A stretch of DNA of 10,256 nt from CAZCBN01 sp964496975 (GCA_964496975.1 CAZCBN010000118.1:1-10256); one strand, 5' to 3'; shown: positions 1-7,618, counted from the stretch's first letter. A program made the numbers and translations. The notes: a model not told the origin generated them from the letters alone.

Positions 1-3000
1 GCTGCGTGATGCCGTACAGGTGGTCCACCGCCTGCATCGTCCGCTTGTTGTGCGTGATCACGATGAACCGGCTGAAGCTCGTGAACTCCCGCACCACACC
101 GCAAAACCGCCCCACGTTCGCCTCGTCCAGCGCCGCGTCCACCTCGTCCAGCACGCAGAAGCAGCTCGGCTTGCTCCGGAAAATGCTCATCAGCAGCGCC
201 ACCGCCGTCAGCGTCTTCTCACCACCCGAAAGCTGGCTGATGCTCCGCGGCTCCTTGCCCGGCGGCTTCGCGATCACCTCGACCCCGCTGTCCAGCAGGT
301 CGATCTCGTTCGTCTGCACCCGCTCCCCGTCCACGTCCTTCACCAGCGGCATGAGCCGCACCTCGGCCCGACCCCCGCCGAACAGCTTGCGGAACATCCC
401 CTCCGGCCCGCCGAAGTGCTGGCGAATCGCCTCAAACGCCTCGCCGAACCGCGCCCGGCTCGCCTCGTTCAGGCGGTCGATCAGCTCCCGCATCTGCGCC
501 GCCGCCGCGTCCAGGTCCGCCACCTGTGACACCAGGTCCTCGTTCCGCTCCGCGAGCTGCGTCTCTTCGCCGATCGCGTCCAGGTTCACGTTCCCCAGCT
601 TGTCGATCTCGCGCTTCAGCTCCGCCACCCGCTTCGTCCCCGCCGCCCGATCCACCGTCACCACGTCCCCGCCCTCGATCACCGCGCGATAGTCCGCGTA
701 CTCGGCCCCGAGGTCCACCGACAAGTCCTCGCCCGTCCGCTCCTCCAGCGTCTCCCGCTTCACCTCATACTCGCGCCTCGAAATCTCAAGCCCGTTCCAA
801 TCCCGCTCGACAAGTTCCGCCCGCTGCCGCGCCGCCCGCTGCGTCTCCGCGAGCGCCGCGACGGCCCGCTCCGCCTCCGCCAGCACGCCGTGGTGCCCCG
901 CGAGCGCCGCCTCCGCCGCGCTCACCGCCGCACGCGCCGCGTCGATCGCGCGCTCCGCCTCCGCCCCCGCCGCCTCGTGCCGCTCCCGGCGCTCTCGAGC
1001 CTCCTGCGCGTGCCGCCCGTGCTCCACGAGCTGCCGTGCCGCGTGCTCCGACTCCGCCTCGAGCCGCCGCACCTCGCGCTTCGCCGCCGACGCCTGCTCC
1101 GCGAGCTTCCCGGCCTCCGCCCGCGCCGCCCCGAGGCGTTCCGCCGCCGCCTCCGCCCGCAGCTCCTCGGTTTTCAACTCCGCCGCGAGCCGCTGCACCA
1201 GCGCCTGCTGCTCGTCCAGCAGGCGTGACAGGCTGTCCGCCTTCGCCGCCGCCGCGTCGCGCCGCGCCAAAAACTGCTCCGCCCGCTGCGCCGTCGCCCG
1301 CTCGTCCTCCGCCGCCCCGCGCCGCTCCCGCTCCAGCCGCGCCGCGTCCGACACGGCACGATCGAGCGCTGCCTCGGCCCCCACCAGCGACCGCCGCTGC
1401 TCGGCAAGCCACTTGTCCGCCGCCGCGCGACGCTGCTCCGCCGCCGCCACCGCCGCGTCCAGCGAGGCAAGCCGCTCCCGCCGCGCCGAAAGCTCCGCGT
1501 CCAGCCCCGCCACCACCCGCTCCAGCTCCGCCAACTCCGCCGCCCGCTGCAGCACGCCCCCCACCGCGCCCTCGCCCGACCCCGCCGGCCCGGCCGTCAC
1601 CACGCCCCGCTCATCCAGCACCGACCCATCCCGCGTCACAAACCGCGCCCCGCACCCCGCGAGCGGCCCCGCGCGCAGCAGCAGCGCCGACCCCACCGAG
1701 TCCACCACCAACGCCCGCCCCAGCAGCCGGTCCAGCAAACCCTCCTGGGTGGGCCGGCTCTCCGAGCCGGCGCCTTGCGTGGGCCGGATCTCCGAGCCGG
1801 CGCCTTGCGTGGGCCGACTCTCCAAGCCGCCACCTTGGGTAGGTCGGCTCTCCGAGCCGGCGTCTCGGCTCACCCCATCCCCAATCCCACTCCCCCCCCC
1901 CCCGCCTACCCCCCCCCCCCCGCCCCGCCCCCCACGCCGCCCCAGCCCCCCCCCCCCCCCAAACCGCCCCCCCCCCCCCCCGCCCCGCAGCCGCACCACC
2001 CGATTCGCCAGCAGCCCCGCCACCGCCTCAAACCGCCCGTCCGTCTCCGCCGGCTCGTTCTCCCCCCCGTCCATCGCCACAAACGCCGCCCGCCCCGGCA
2101 GCCGCTCCAGCTCCGCCGCCGAGGGCAAGTCGTCCAGCGTGCGCACAACAAGCGCACTCAGCATCGACCCGAGCCCCGCCTCCACCAGCGCCGCGTGCGC
2201 CGCGTCGGTCTCAATCAGATCCGCCAGCGCCCCCACGACGCCGCCAAACCCCTCCCCCGCATCCCGAAGCCGCAGCGCCGCCTTCGCCGCCTCGTCCAGC
2301 CCCGCCCGCGCCTGCGCAAGCTCCGCCAGCGTGTGCCGCCGGCCGTCCAGCCGCGCCCGCCGCTGGTCCAGTTCCGCCGCCTCCGCCGCGAGCCCCGCCC
2401 GGTCCCCGCCCAGCCGGCCCAGTTCCTCCGCGACCTGCGCGCACGCCGCCTCGCCCGACGCGATCGCGCCCGCGAGCTCCGCCACCCGCGCCGCGCACGA
2501 CTCGCGCACCCCGCCCACCCGCGCAAGCTCCGCCTCAAGCCCCGCCACCCGCTCGCGCAGCCGCTGCGCCTGCTGCTCCGCAGACTCAAGCTGCTGCCCC
2601 GCGCTCTTCGCCTCGGCCAGCGCCTGCGTCCGCTCCCGCTCCATCCCGCCCGCCCGGCCTCGGGCCCGATCCGCCTCGGCCCGCATCCGCGCGATCGACT
2701 CCGCCGCCTGCGCGCGCGCCTCCTGCGCCTGCTGCACCTCTCCCTCGGCCCGCGCCAGCGACTCCGCGTACCCCGCCGCCGCCTCGCGCTGGTCGGCCAG
2801 GTCGCCCTCCAGCCCGCGCACTTTCTGCTCCGTCGCCGCGAGCCGCTGCCCGTCGATCTCCACCTGCCGCGCCGCCTCCTCCGCCGCCCGCCGCGCCATG
2901 GAGCGCCGCTGCTCCGCCTGCTCGGCCGCGTGCGACGCCGTGCGACGCTCGTCGTCCAGTTTCCGCCGGTGCTCCGCCGCCGCGTGCCGCTCAACCTCGG

Positions 3001-4264
3001 CCTGCTGCCGCGACAGCTCCGCCTCGCGCAGCGCCTGCTGCGTCGCCGCGCGCTCCACGTCCAGCGACTGCAACTGGCTCGTCAGCGCCGCGAGCTGCGC
3101 GCGCAGCTCGTGGTACTGGTCAAACGCCAGCGCCAGCCGCAGCGCCCGGTGCTCCCCGTCCAGCTCCTGAAAGAGCCTCGCCTTGGCCGCCTGCCCCCGC
3201 ACGATCCGCAGCCGCCGCTCCGTGCTGTCAAGCTGCTCCCGCGCCCGCACCAGGTTCGCGTCCGTCCGCTCCAGCCGCCGCTGCGTCTCGACGCGCCGCT
3301 GCTTGTACTTGGCGATCCCCGCGGCCTCTTCAAAGATCGTCCGCCGCTCCTGCGGGCTCGCGAGCAGCATCGCGTCGACCTTGCCCTGCTCGATGATCGA
3401 GTACGCGTCGGCCCCGATGCCCGTGTCCAAAAACAGGTCGCGGATGTCCTTCAGCCGCGCACGCTTCCCGTTGATCAGGTACTTGCTCGTCCCGTCGCGG
3501 AAGAGCTGCCGCTCCACGGCCACCTCGTCCGCGTCGATCGGCAGGGGCCGCCGCACCCGACGCCGGTCCGCGAGCAGAACTTCCGAAGGCTCTTCGTCCG
3601 AATCCGGTCCGGCTCCTTGGTGGCCCAGGCTTGCAGCCCGGGCTTCCACGGCCTGCAAGGCCGTGGCACCCAAAGCCGGCACAGCCTGCAAGGCTGTGCC
3701 ATCCAAAGCAGTTCCAGCCTGCAAGGCGGGGCCACCAGAGGTCGCCTCCGGCTCATCCACCACATCCCCCGGCAGCACCGGGTTCTCAAAAGTCAGCGTG
3801 ACCGCCGCCATCCCGCTCGGCTTGCGCCCCGCGCTGCCCGCGAAGATGACGTCCAGCATCTCCTTGCCGCGCAGGCTCTTGCTCGAGCGCTCCCCAAGCA
3901 CCCACTTCAGCGCATCCACCAGGTTGCTCTTCCCGCACCCGTTCGGCCCGACGATCCCCGTGATCAGCTCGTCAAACGCGAACTCTGTGCGGTCGGCAAA
4001 GCTCTTGAACCCGTTCAGGCTCAGCGTCTTCAGCCGCAGCCCCACCACCGACGCGCCGAGCGGCATCCCGGCCAACGCGCCCGCCGGCGAACCCGCAACC
4101 GCCTCGATCACGTCCGCGTCCATGCCCTCGCGCACGTGGTCGATCTCGCCCGCCTCGGCGAGCGTTCCCTCGCGCACGGCCACCGCCGTCGCCGCCGCCT
4201 CCACCGAGGCCTCACGCACGGGCTCCACCTGCGAACGACGGTTCACGCTGGGCGTTCGGGCCAT
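1..4264 (-). CDS. smc: Chromosome segregation ATPase SMC (C-terminal tip cut off by window edge)
   Basis: SMC condensin subunit: an ATP-driven dimer that compacts and segregates chromosomes. One minus-strand frame stays consistent from the ATG at 4264 to base 2 (1421 codons, no stop met); the family usually has about 1170-1200 residues, and by homology only about 20 residues are missing. Visible: FKSF near residue 86; Walker A GPNGCGKS (106-113); first coiled coil about 300-660; hinge about 670-900; second coil about 905-1250; signature LSGGEKTL (from 1345); Walker B CFCVLDEVDAALDE with the DE at 1373-1374. Extra length comes from a 66-residue N-terminal extension, an ALQA-repeat insert (about 172-221) in the head, and a Gly-rich plus SESRPTQ insert (about 759-841) in the hinge. 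Start chosen for GGAGG at 4276-4280, 11 nt upstream. ATG 4066 would give a conventional N-terminus but has no clear ribosome site. Confidence 0.96.
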   Translation of the reverse strand, partial: MARTPSVNRRSQVEPVREASVEAAATAVAVREGTLAEAGEIDHVREGMDADVIEAVAGSPAGALAGMPLGASVVGLRLKTLSLNGFKSFADRTEFAFDELITGIVGPNGCGKSNLVDALKWVLGERSSKSLRGKEMLDVIFAGSAGRKPSGMAAVTLTFENPVLPGDVVDEPEATSGGPALQAGTALDGTALQAVPALGATALQAVEARAASLGHQGAGPDSDEEPSEVLLADRRRVRRPLPIDADEVAVERQLFRDGTSKYLINGKRARLKDIRDLFLDTGIGADAYSIIEQGKVDAMLLASPQERRTIFEEAAGIAKYKQRRVETQRRLERTDANLVRAREQLDSTERRLRIVRGQAAKARLFQELDGEHRALRLALAFDQYHELRAQLAALTSQLQSLDVERAATQQALREAELSRQQAEVERHAAAEHRRKLDDERRTASHAAEQAEQRRSMARRAAEEAARQVEIDGQRLAATEQKVRGLEGDLADQREAAAGYAESLARAEGEVQQAQEARAQAAESIARMRAEADRARGRAGGMERERTQALAEAKSAGQQLESAEQQAQRLRERVAGLEAELARVGGVRESCAARVAELAGAIASGEAACAQVAEELGRLGGDRAGLAAEAAELDQRRARLDGRRHTLAELAQARAGLDEAAKAALRLRDAGEGFGGVVGALADLIETDAAHAALVEAGLGSMLSALVVRTLDDLPSAAELERLPGRAAFVAMDGGENEPAETDGRFEAVAGLLANRVVRLRGGGGGGRFGGGGGLGRRGGRGGGGGVGGGGGSGIGDGVSRDAGSESRPTQGGGLESRPTQGAGSEIRPTQGAGSESRPTQEGLLDRLLGRALVVDSVGSALLLRAGPLAGCGARFVTRDGSVLDERGVVTAGPAGSGEGAVGGVLQRAAELAELERVVAGLDAELSARRERLASLDAAVAAAEQRRAAADKWLAEQRRSLVGAEAALDRAVSDAARLERERRGAAEDERATAQRAEQFLARRDAAAAKADSLSRLLDEQQALVQRLAAELKTEELRAEAAAERLGAARAEAGKLAEQASAAKREVRRLEAESEHAARQLVEHGRHAQEARERRERHEAAGAEAERAIDAARAAVSAAEAALAGHHGVLAEAERAVAALAETQRAARQRAELVERDWNGLEISRREYEVKRETLEERTGEDLSVDLGAEYADYRAVIEGGDVVTVDRAAGTKRVAELKREIDKLGNVNLDAIGEETQLAERNEDLVSQVADLDAAAAQMRELIDRLNEASRARFGEAFEAIRQHFGGPEGMFRKLFGGGRAEVRLMPLVKDVDGERVQTNEIDLLDSGVEVIAKPPGKEPRSISQLSGGEKTLTAVALLMSIFRSKPSCFCVLDEVDAALDEANVGRFCGVVREFTSFSRFIVITHNKRTMQAVDHLYGITQ
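1741..1861 (-). repeat. Four tandem 30-bp palindromic units inside smc (encode GSESRPTQ-type peptides)
   Basis: Four units with exact 30-bp period lie in the SMC hinge. The first has a perfect 8-bp stem GCCGGCTC/GAGCCGGC around TCC (1753-1771); the others, at 1783-1801, 1813-1831 and 1843-1861, carry one or a few changes (for example GCCGGATC, GCCGACTC, GTCGGCTC). Read in the smc frame they give ten residues each, of the form AGSESRPTQG, with variants GLESRPTQ and GSEIRPTQ. There is no stop or frame change, because 30 is a multiple of three. The same unit, in the same frame, occurs twice in nrdJ at 9200-9259. Units are adjacent without spacers, so this is not a CRISPR array. Confidence 0.93.
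1892..1981. repeat. Cluster of C homopolymers in the smc hinge (poly-Gly coding)
   Basis: Plus-strand C runs of 12 (1892-1903), 13 (1909-1921), 15 (1946-1960) and 15 (1967-1981) bases are packed into 90 bp, with shorter runs between them. In the smc frame they encode glycine runs broken by V, R, L and F. The frame is open as written. Such runs are prone to polymerase slippage in the cell and to length errors in sequencing, so the exact lengths should be treated with caution. Confidence 0.9.
3646..3740 (-). repeat. Three 33-bp palindromic units inside smc (encode ALQA peptides)
   Basis: The core GCCTGCAAGGC starts at 3651, 3684 and 3717, a strict 33-bp period (11 codons). Unit 1 is a perfect 8-bp stem CCACGGCC/GGCCGTGG (3646-3666) and unit 2 a perfect 9-bp stem GGCACAGCC/GGCTGTGCC (3678-3700), both around loop TGCAA. 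Unit 3 is imperfect. In the smc frame they read as ALQA-containing peptides (TALQAV, PALGATALQAV, TALQAG). They sit in the loop of the SMC N-terminal head between the strand ending LTFENPVLPG and the one beginning LPIDADEVAVERQLF, where SMC proteins vary in length. The sequence is unrelated to the 30-bp family in the hinge. Confidence 0.9.
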
Positions 4265-4526
4265 CGGACGGCACACCTCCGTGTCGGCTCGGCGTGCCGC
4301 GCGCCGAACGGGCGCACGGGGCGGGTGGTTGCTCCACACCCGCCGGGCAGGCCGAGGTCGCATCCCTGCAACTGCGGCCGAGCGTACCCACCCCCCCGCC
4401 GCGACGCCACACCCAACAAACCCCGCGGCCCGATCTCCCGCCCCGCCCCGCCCGCCTCGCGAGTCCAACCGCCCCCGCCAACGCCCCCGCCGATGGGCGG
4501 GCCAACGGGCGGGCCGACGGCCCCGA
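4265..4526. other. Intergenic region between the FlgI-like gene and smc
   Basis: 262 bp without a supported gene. It holds the smc ribosome site, a strongly C-rich stretch on the plus strand (about 4381-4490), a GC hairpin CCCGCC/GGCGGG with a 4-nt loop (4486-4501), and a two-copy 12-bp direct repeat GGGCGGGCCAAC/GGGCGGGCCGAC (about 4495-4518). The hairpin lies just past the stop of the FlgI-like gene and could slow transcription, but no T-tract follows, so it is not called as a terminator. No clear promoter is seen; smc may be transcribed together with the upstream gene. Confidence 0.5.
4276..4280 (-). promoter_or_regulatory. Ribosome binding site of smc
   Basis: The minus strand reads GGAGG here, 11 nt before the ATG at 4264. 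It is the reason for choosing the long N-terminus over the conventional-length start at 4066. Spacing is a little longer than ideal. Confidence 0.6.
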
Positions 4527-6674
4527 CTACTTCCCCTTCGCCTTCCCCTTGCCCGACCCCTCCTCCTTCGGCGGGATCGGCACCAGCAGCGGCTTGCCCT
4601 CACGCCCCGGCACCACCGGGGCCGCGGGCGCCGGCGCGCCCGACGCCGCCGGGCGATCAAACACGATCGTCTCCCCGCTCCGCCCCGGCGCGATCGGCCG
4701 CGTCTCCACCGCCCGGGTCGTGTTCGCCGCGATCAGGTCCGCCACGAGCCGGTCGCGCTCGGTGGCAAACGCCGCGTCCGTCCCGCCCTGGCGGAACAAC
4801 TCGTGCAGCGCGCCCACGATCTCCGAGTACGTCAGGTCAAGCCCGGGCCGCGGGCTCTCCGGCGTCGGCTTGTGCGCCATGAAGTCGATCAGCTCCGTCA
4901 CCGTCTCGCCCGCCTCGTGCTGCACCGGGGGGGCCGAGGGCTCGTTCTCGCTCGGCGCGGGCCGGCGATAGAAGACCCGCACCTTGTCCGAGGGCGTCTC
5001 GGCGATCATCATGAGCCGGTCCGACCACGCCGACACCAGCAGCGGCTTCTTCAGCGAGAGATCCGTTCCGAACAGCGCGATGCGGGGCGTCCCCTGCTGG
5101 CTCACGTAGATCAGCGGGTCCCCGAACGGCACCCTGTCCAGCAAAAACTTGTCCGCGATCAGCAGCCGGCTCACGCCCTGGATGGTCCCCGCGGGCAGCC
5201 GCCGCGCCGCCAGTTGCTCGAGCGTGCTCCGCGACACCGGCAGGCCCTTGGTCTCGCGGTTGGCCGCGCGGGCCGCGAGCCGCTCCACCTGTGCCCGCTC
5301 GGCGCGCGAGGCGAGCGCCTCGTACGCCGCGATCCGCAGCGTGAGCGTGCGCTCCGACAGCAGGGCCCGCAGCGCCTCGTCCACCGTCGGCCCCGCGTCG
5401 AGACGGCCCAGCAGCTCGATCGCGTCGGTCCGCACGTTCTCGGGGCCGTTCAGCGCGATGTCGCGCAGCGCCGGGGCCGCGCGCGCATCGCCCAGCGCCG
5501 CCCCCGCCCGCAGCGCCGCGAGCCTCGGCACAATCTCGGGGTACTCATACAGCTCCCGTGCAAAGGGCAGCGACCGCTCGCCGAGCCCCTGGAGCGCCCA
5601 TGTCATCTCCAGCCCCAGATAGGGGGACGACTTCAGCGTTTCCGTGTACTGCCGCGCAAAGATCTGCGGCGCCGACTGGTCCACCTGCATGTGGATCAGC
5701 GTCTGGATGAACTCCCCGGGCTTGCTGCGAAACTCCCGCGGCATGCGCACGAGGATGAGCTGTTCGTCCCGCCCCCGCGCCACCGGCTCGGCCTCCCCGC
5801 TGCGGCGGGGGAAACGCGCGTTGATCGCCGAGGTGACGAACCGCGCCCGCCCGTGCGAGGGGTTGTTCAGCTCCACCACCACCCGAAGCGTCTCGCGGCT
5901 GACGCCGCCGTCCAGGATCCGGCCGATGGTGCGCGTCACGCCGGCCACCTCGCGCCCGGGCTCGGCGAAGGGGTTCACGAAGATCTCGCCGCGGGCCTGG
6001 CCCACGATGCGCCCCGCGCGGCCCCCGAAGGGCTGCGGGTCGCCCAGCCGCAGGTCGGTCGTCAGCAGTCGGCCGCCCTCGAGGCTTGTCGCGTTCAGCG
6101 CGCGCACGACGACGTCGAACGTGTCGCCCTCGCTCGTGCCGGGGGGGACCGCCGCCTCCACCACCACCGCGGCCACGTTGGGGTCAAAGATGATCTCGCG
6201 GGGCGTCTTGCCGTCGAACGCGGTGTCCTTGTACGCGTCGGGCTGGCCCACGCCCTGCAGCGCCATCTCGCGCTCGAGCGTCACCGCGACGGCCTCGTTC
6301 AAAAACTGCCCGCCCGTGCCGTTCAGCCCCACCACCAGGCCGATGCCCGACGCCACCAGCGGCTCGGCGCCGCGGACGCGGGCCATCGAGCCGATCGTGC
6401 CGCGGAGCACGGGGGGCGTGTCGTTCTGCACGTCGGGCGTGACGCGCTGCGGCGCGGCGGCGGACTTTTTCCCGCCCGAGCAGCCGGCGCCGAGCAGCGA
6501 CCCCGTCACCGCCATCGCCACGACGCCCACCGCCGCGAGCAGCGGCCGGGCGGCGAGCCGGCGGCGCGACGCCGAGGCCGCGCGGCGCTCGTCCAGCGAA
6601 TCACCCGGGGCCTCCACGACAGCGGGGCGCGACCGAATGCAAAGACGGTGCACGGGCGAACGATGCAGCGGCAT
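4527..6674 (-). CDS. FlgI (flagellar P-ring)-like lipoprotein with HEAT-like repeats
   Basis: 715 residues from the ATG at 6674. N-terminus: a basic stretch (RRRLAAR, 38-44), a hydrophobic segment (about 45-63) and a lipobox-like LLGAGC with Cys65, so probably an outer-envelope lipoprotein. Residues about 91-345 resemble FlgI: ARVRGAEPLVASGIGLVVGLNGTGG, AAVPPGTSEGDTFDVVV and a SLEGGRLLTTDLRLGDPQ block. Residues about 390-500 are Ala/Leu-rich helical repeats of HEAT type (ALRDIALNGPENVRTDAIELL). The C-terminal 200 residues are not recognised and end in a GKGKAKGK tail. True FlgI is about 370 residues and has neither a lipid anchor nor HEAT repeats, so a structural P-ring role is uncertain; no flagellar gene is adjacent. 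Start chosen for GGAGA 5-6 nt upstream; a longer in-frame extension to 6935 is Arg/Pro-rich and unsupported. Confidence 0.85.
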   Translation of the reverse strand: MPLHRSPVHRLCIRSRPAVVEAPGDSLDERRAASASRRRLAARPLLAAVGVVAMAVTGSLLGAGCSGGKKSAAAPQRVTPDVQNDTPPVLRGTIGSMARVRGAEPLVASGIGLVVGLNGTGGQFLNEAVAVTLEREMALQGVGQPDAYKDTAFDGKTPREIIFDPNVAAVVVEAAVPPGTSEGDTFDVVVRALNATSLEGGRLLTTDLRLGDPQPFGGRAGRIVGQARGEIFVNPFAEPGREVAGVTRTIGRILDGGVSRETLRVVVELNNPSHGRARFVTSAINARFPRRSGEAEPVARGRDEQLILVRMPREFRSKPGEFIQTLIHMQVDQSAPQIFARQYTETLKSSPYLGLEMTWALQGLGERSLPFARELYEYPEIVPRLAALRAGAALGDARAAPALRDIALNGPENVRTDAIELLGRLDAGPTVDEALRALLSERTLTLRIAAYEALASRAERAQVERLAARAANRETKGLPVSRSTLEQLAARRLPAGTIQGVSRLLIADKFLLDRVPFGDPLIYVSQQGTPRIALFGTDLSLKKPLLVSAWSDRLMMIAETPSDKVRVFYRRPAPSENEPSAPPVQHEAGETVTELIDFMAHKPTPESPRPGLDLTYSEIVGALHELFRQGGTDAAFATERDRLVADLIAANTTRAVETRPIAPGRSGETIVFDRPAASGAPAPAAPVVPGREGKPLLVPIPPKEEGSGKGKAKGK

Positions 6675-6679
6675 CGGGG

Positions 6680-6684
6680 TCTCC
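6680..6684 (-). promoter_or_regulatory. Ribosome binding site of the FlgI-like lipoprotein gene
   Basis: The minus strand reads GGAGA here, 5 nt upstream of the ATG at 6674. It decides the start against the extension reaching 6935. Confidence 0.6.
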
Positions 6685-6894
6685 GGGTCGGGTCTGCGGT
6701 GGGCCGCGCGGCGCCGCACGGGGCGCGTGGTCGGGCGCACGGGGCGCGGCCGGGCCTTGGGGTTGTACCGCGGAACGCCGCGCGGCGGTGCGGCGGCCGG
6801 CGCGGCGAAGGGGTTTGCACGCCGACGCGGCGCCGGCGGGTCCACGCCGCCGGGGCGTGGTCGGCGTCGCTCGGCCGCGGTGCCGTGCGCGAGA

Positions 6895-6911
6895 GACAGG
6901 TTATCCACACC
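6895..6911 (+). promoter_or_regulatory. DnaA box with GACAGG extension (copy 1)
   Basis: GACAGGTTATCCACACC contains TTATCCACA (6901-6909), a perfect match to the DnaA box consensus TTATNCACA. A perfect box is rare by chance in sequence this GC-rich. Two diverged copies of the whole 17-mer follow within 300 bp. Confidence 0.6.
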
Positions 6912-7095
6912 GCCCGCCGCCGGAGAGGCCGACACCGGGCCCCAAACCGGGGCGGGGCTGGCATTCGCATGGCGAACGAGATACGATCATTTCCCGATCA
7001 TGTGGAGGCGGGCCCGCCTGGGTGCAACGGGGCGGGAGTTTGGTGGGATGAACCACAAGATGTGGGGTGCGTCGGGCGGCCTCAGGACTACGAAT

Positions 7096-7112
7096 GGTGT
7101 GAAAAACCTGTC
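7096..7112 (-). promoter_or_regulatory. DnaA-box-like site (copy 2, inverted)
   Basis: The minus strand reads GACAGGTTTTTCACACC, 15 of 17 identical to copy 1. The box TTTTTCACA has one mismatch to TTATNCACA. It is inverted relative to the other two copies. Confidence 0.45.
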
Positions 7113-7178
7113 GACGGCGCGGGCGGTGCGGCGCGGAATCGGGCGCAACTCTCGATGAAAACGACACTTCCGGCAATC

Positions 7179-7195
7179 GACAGGTTATTCAACAT
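7179..7195 (+). promoter_or_regulatory. DnaA-box-like site (copy 3)
   Basis: GACAGGTTATTCAACAT shares the first ten bases with copy 1 (12 of 17 overall), and its box TTATTCAAC has two mismatches to the DnaA consensus. With copy 2 it also shares the preceding TC (TCGACAGGTT). Confidence 0.35.
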
Positions 7196-7618
7196 CGGAC
7201 CACAGCACTTTGTGGTGCTTCGGGCTTGCATCCACGACTGGTGGTAGTATGCTCAAGGCTCGCCCGGCGGCATGGCCGACGCGGCGAGGCGAGGGGAACC
7301 CGGTCAGGATGTTCGGGTCCGCTAAGCCAGATTCAACACCACCCGCGGCCTGGAACCATGGGGTTCCGCCGCGGAACGACCCAACGCCGTGACGCACGGC
7401 GGGCCATGCACGGAGCGATGGCCCGAGCGAGAGCGGCTGACCACGACGCGGGGCCCACCACCACGCCGATACGGCGCGGTGTTTTGGGGCCCTCCGCATC
7501 GGCCACAACCCCCGGGCCTACGCCGGGACGAGGGCCGAGGCGGGTGTGCGGGGCACGGAGGCACGGCGACGCACAAAGGCGCCGCCCCGCGCACGACAAC
7601 GACGGGCTCCCGCGGGAG

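Noticed and set aside
1741..1861. Regular 30-bp repeats resembling a CRISPR array
   Set aside because: Units are directly adjacent with no unique spacers, lie in-frame inside smc and recur in nrdJ.
4486..4501. Rho-independent terminator after the FlgI-like gene
   Set aside because: The 6-bp GC hairpin is real but lacks a following T-tract on the minus strand.
526..4971. Very long plus-strand open frames rich in Pro, Ala, Arg and Ser across smc
   Set aside because: They are antisense shadows of the GC-rich smc coding strand; composition is low-complexity with no family motifs, while the minus strand carries all SMC motifs.
6675..6935. N-terminal extension of the FlgI-like gene to 6935
   Set aside because: The added residues are Arg/Pro-rich without similarity, and the ATG at 6674 has a good ribosome site and leads into a lipoprotein signal.
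7291..7330. SRP RNA-like string CCCGGTCAGG followed by GCTAAGCC
   Set aside because: The GGAAGG apical loop and the AGCAGCC strand that define the SRP RNA domain IV are missing.
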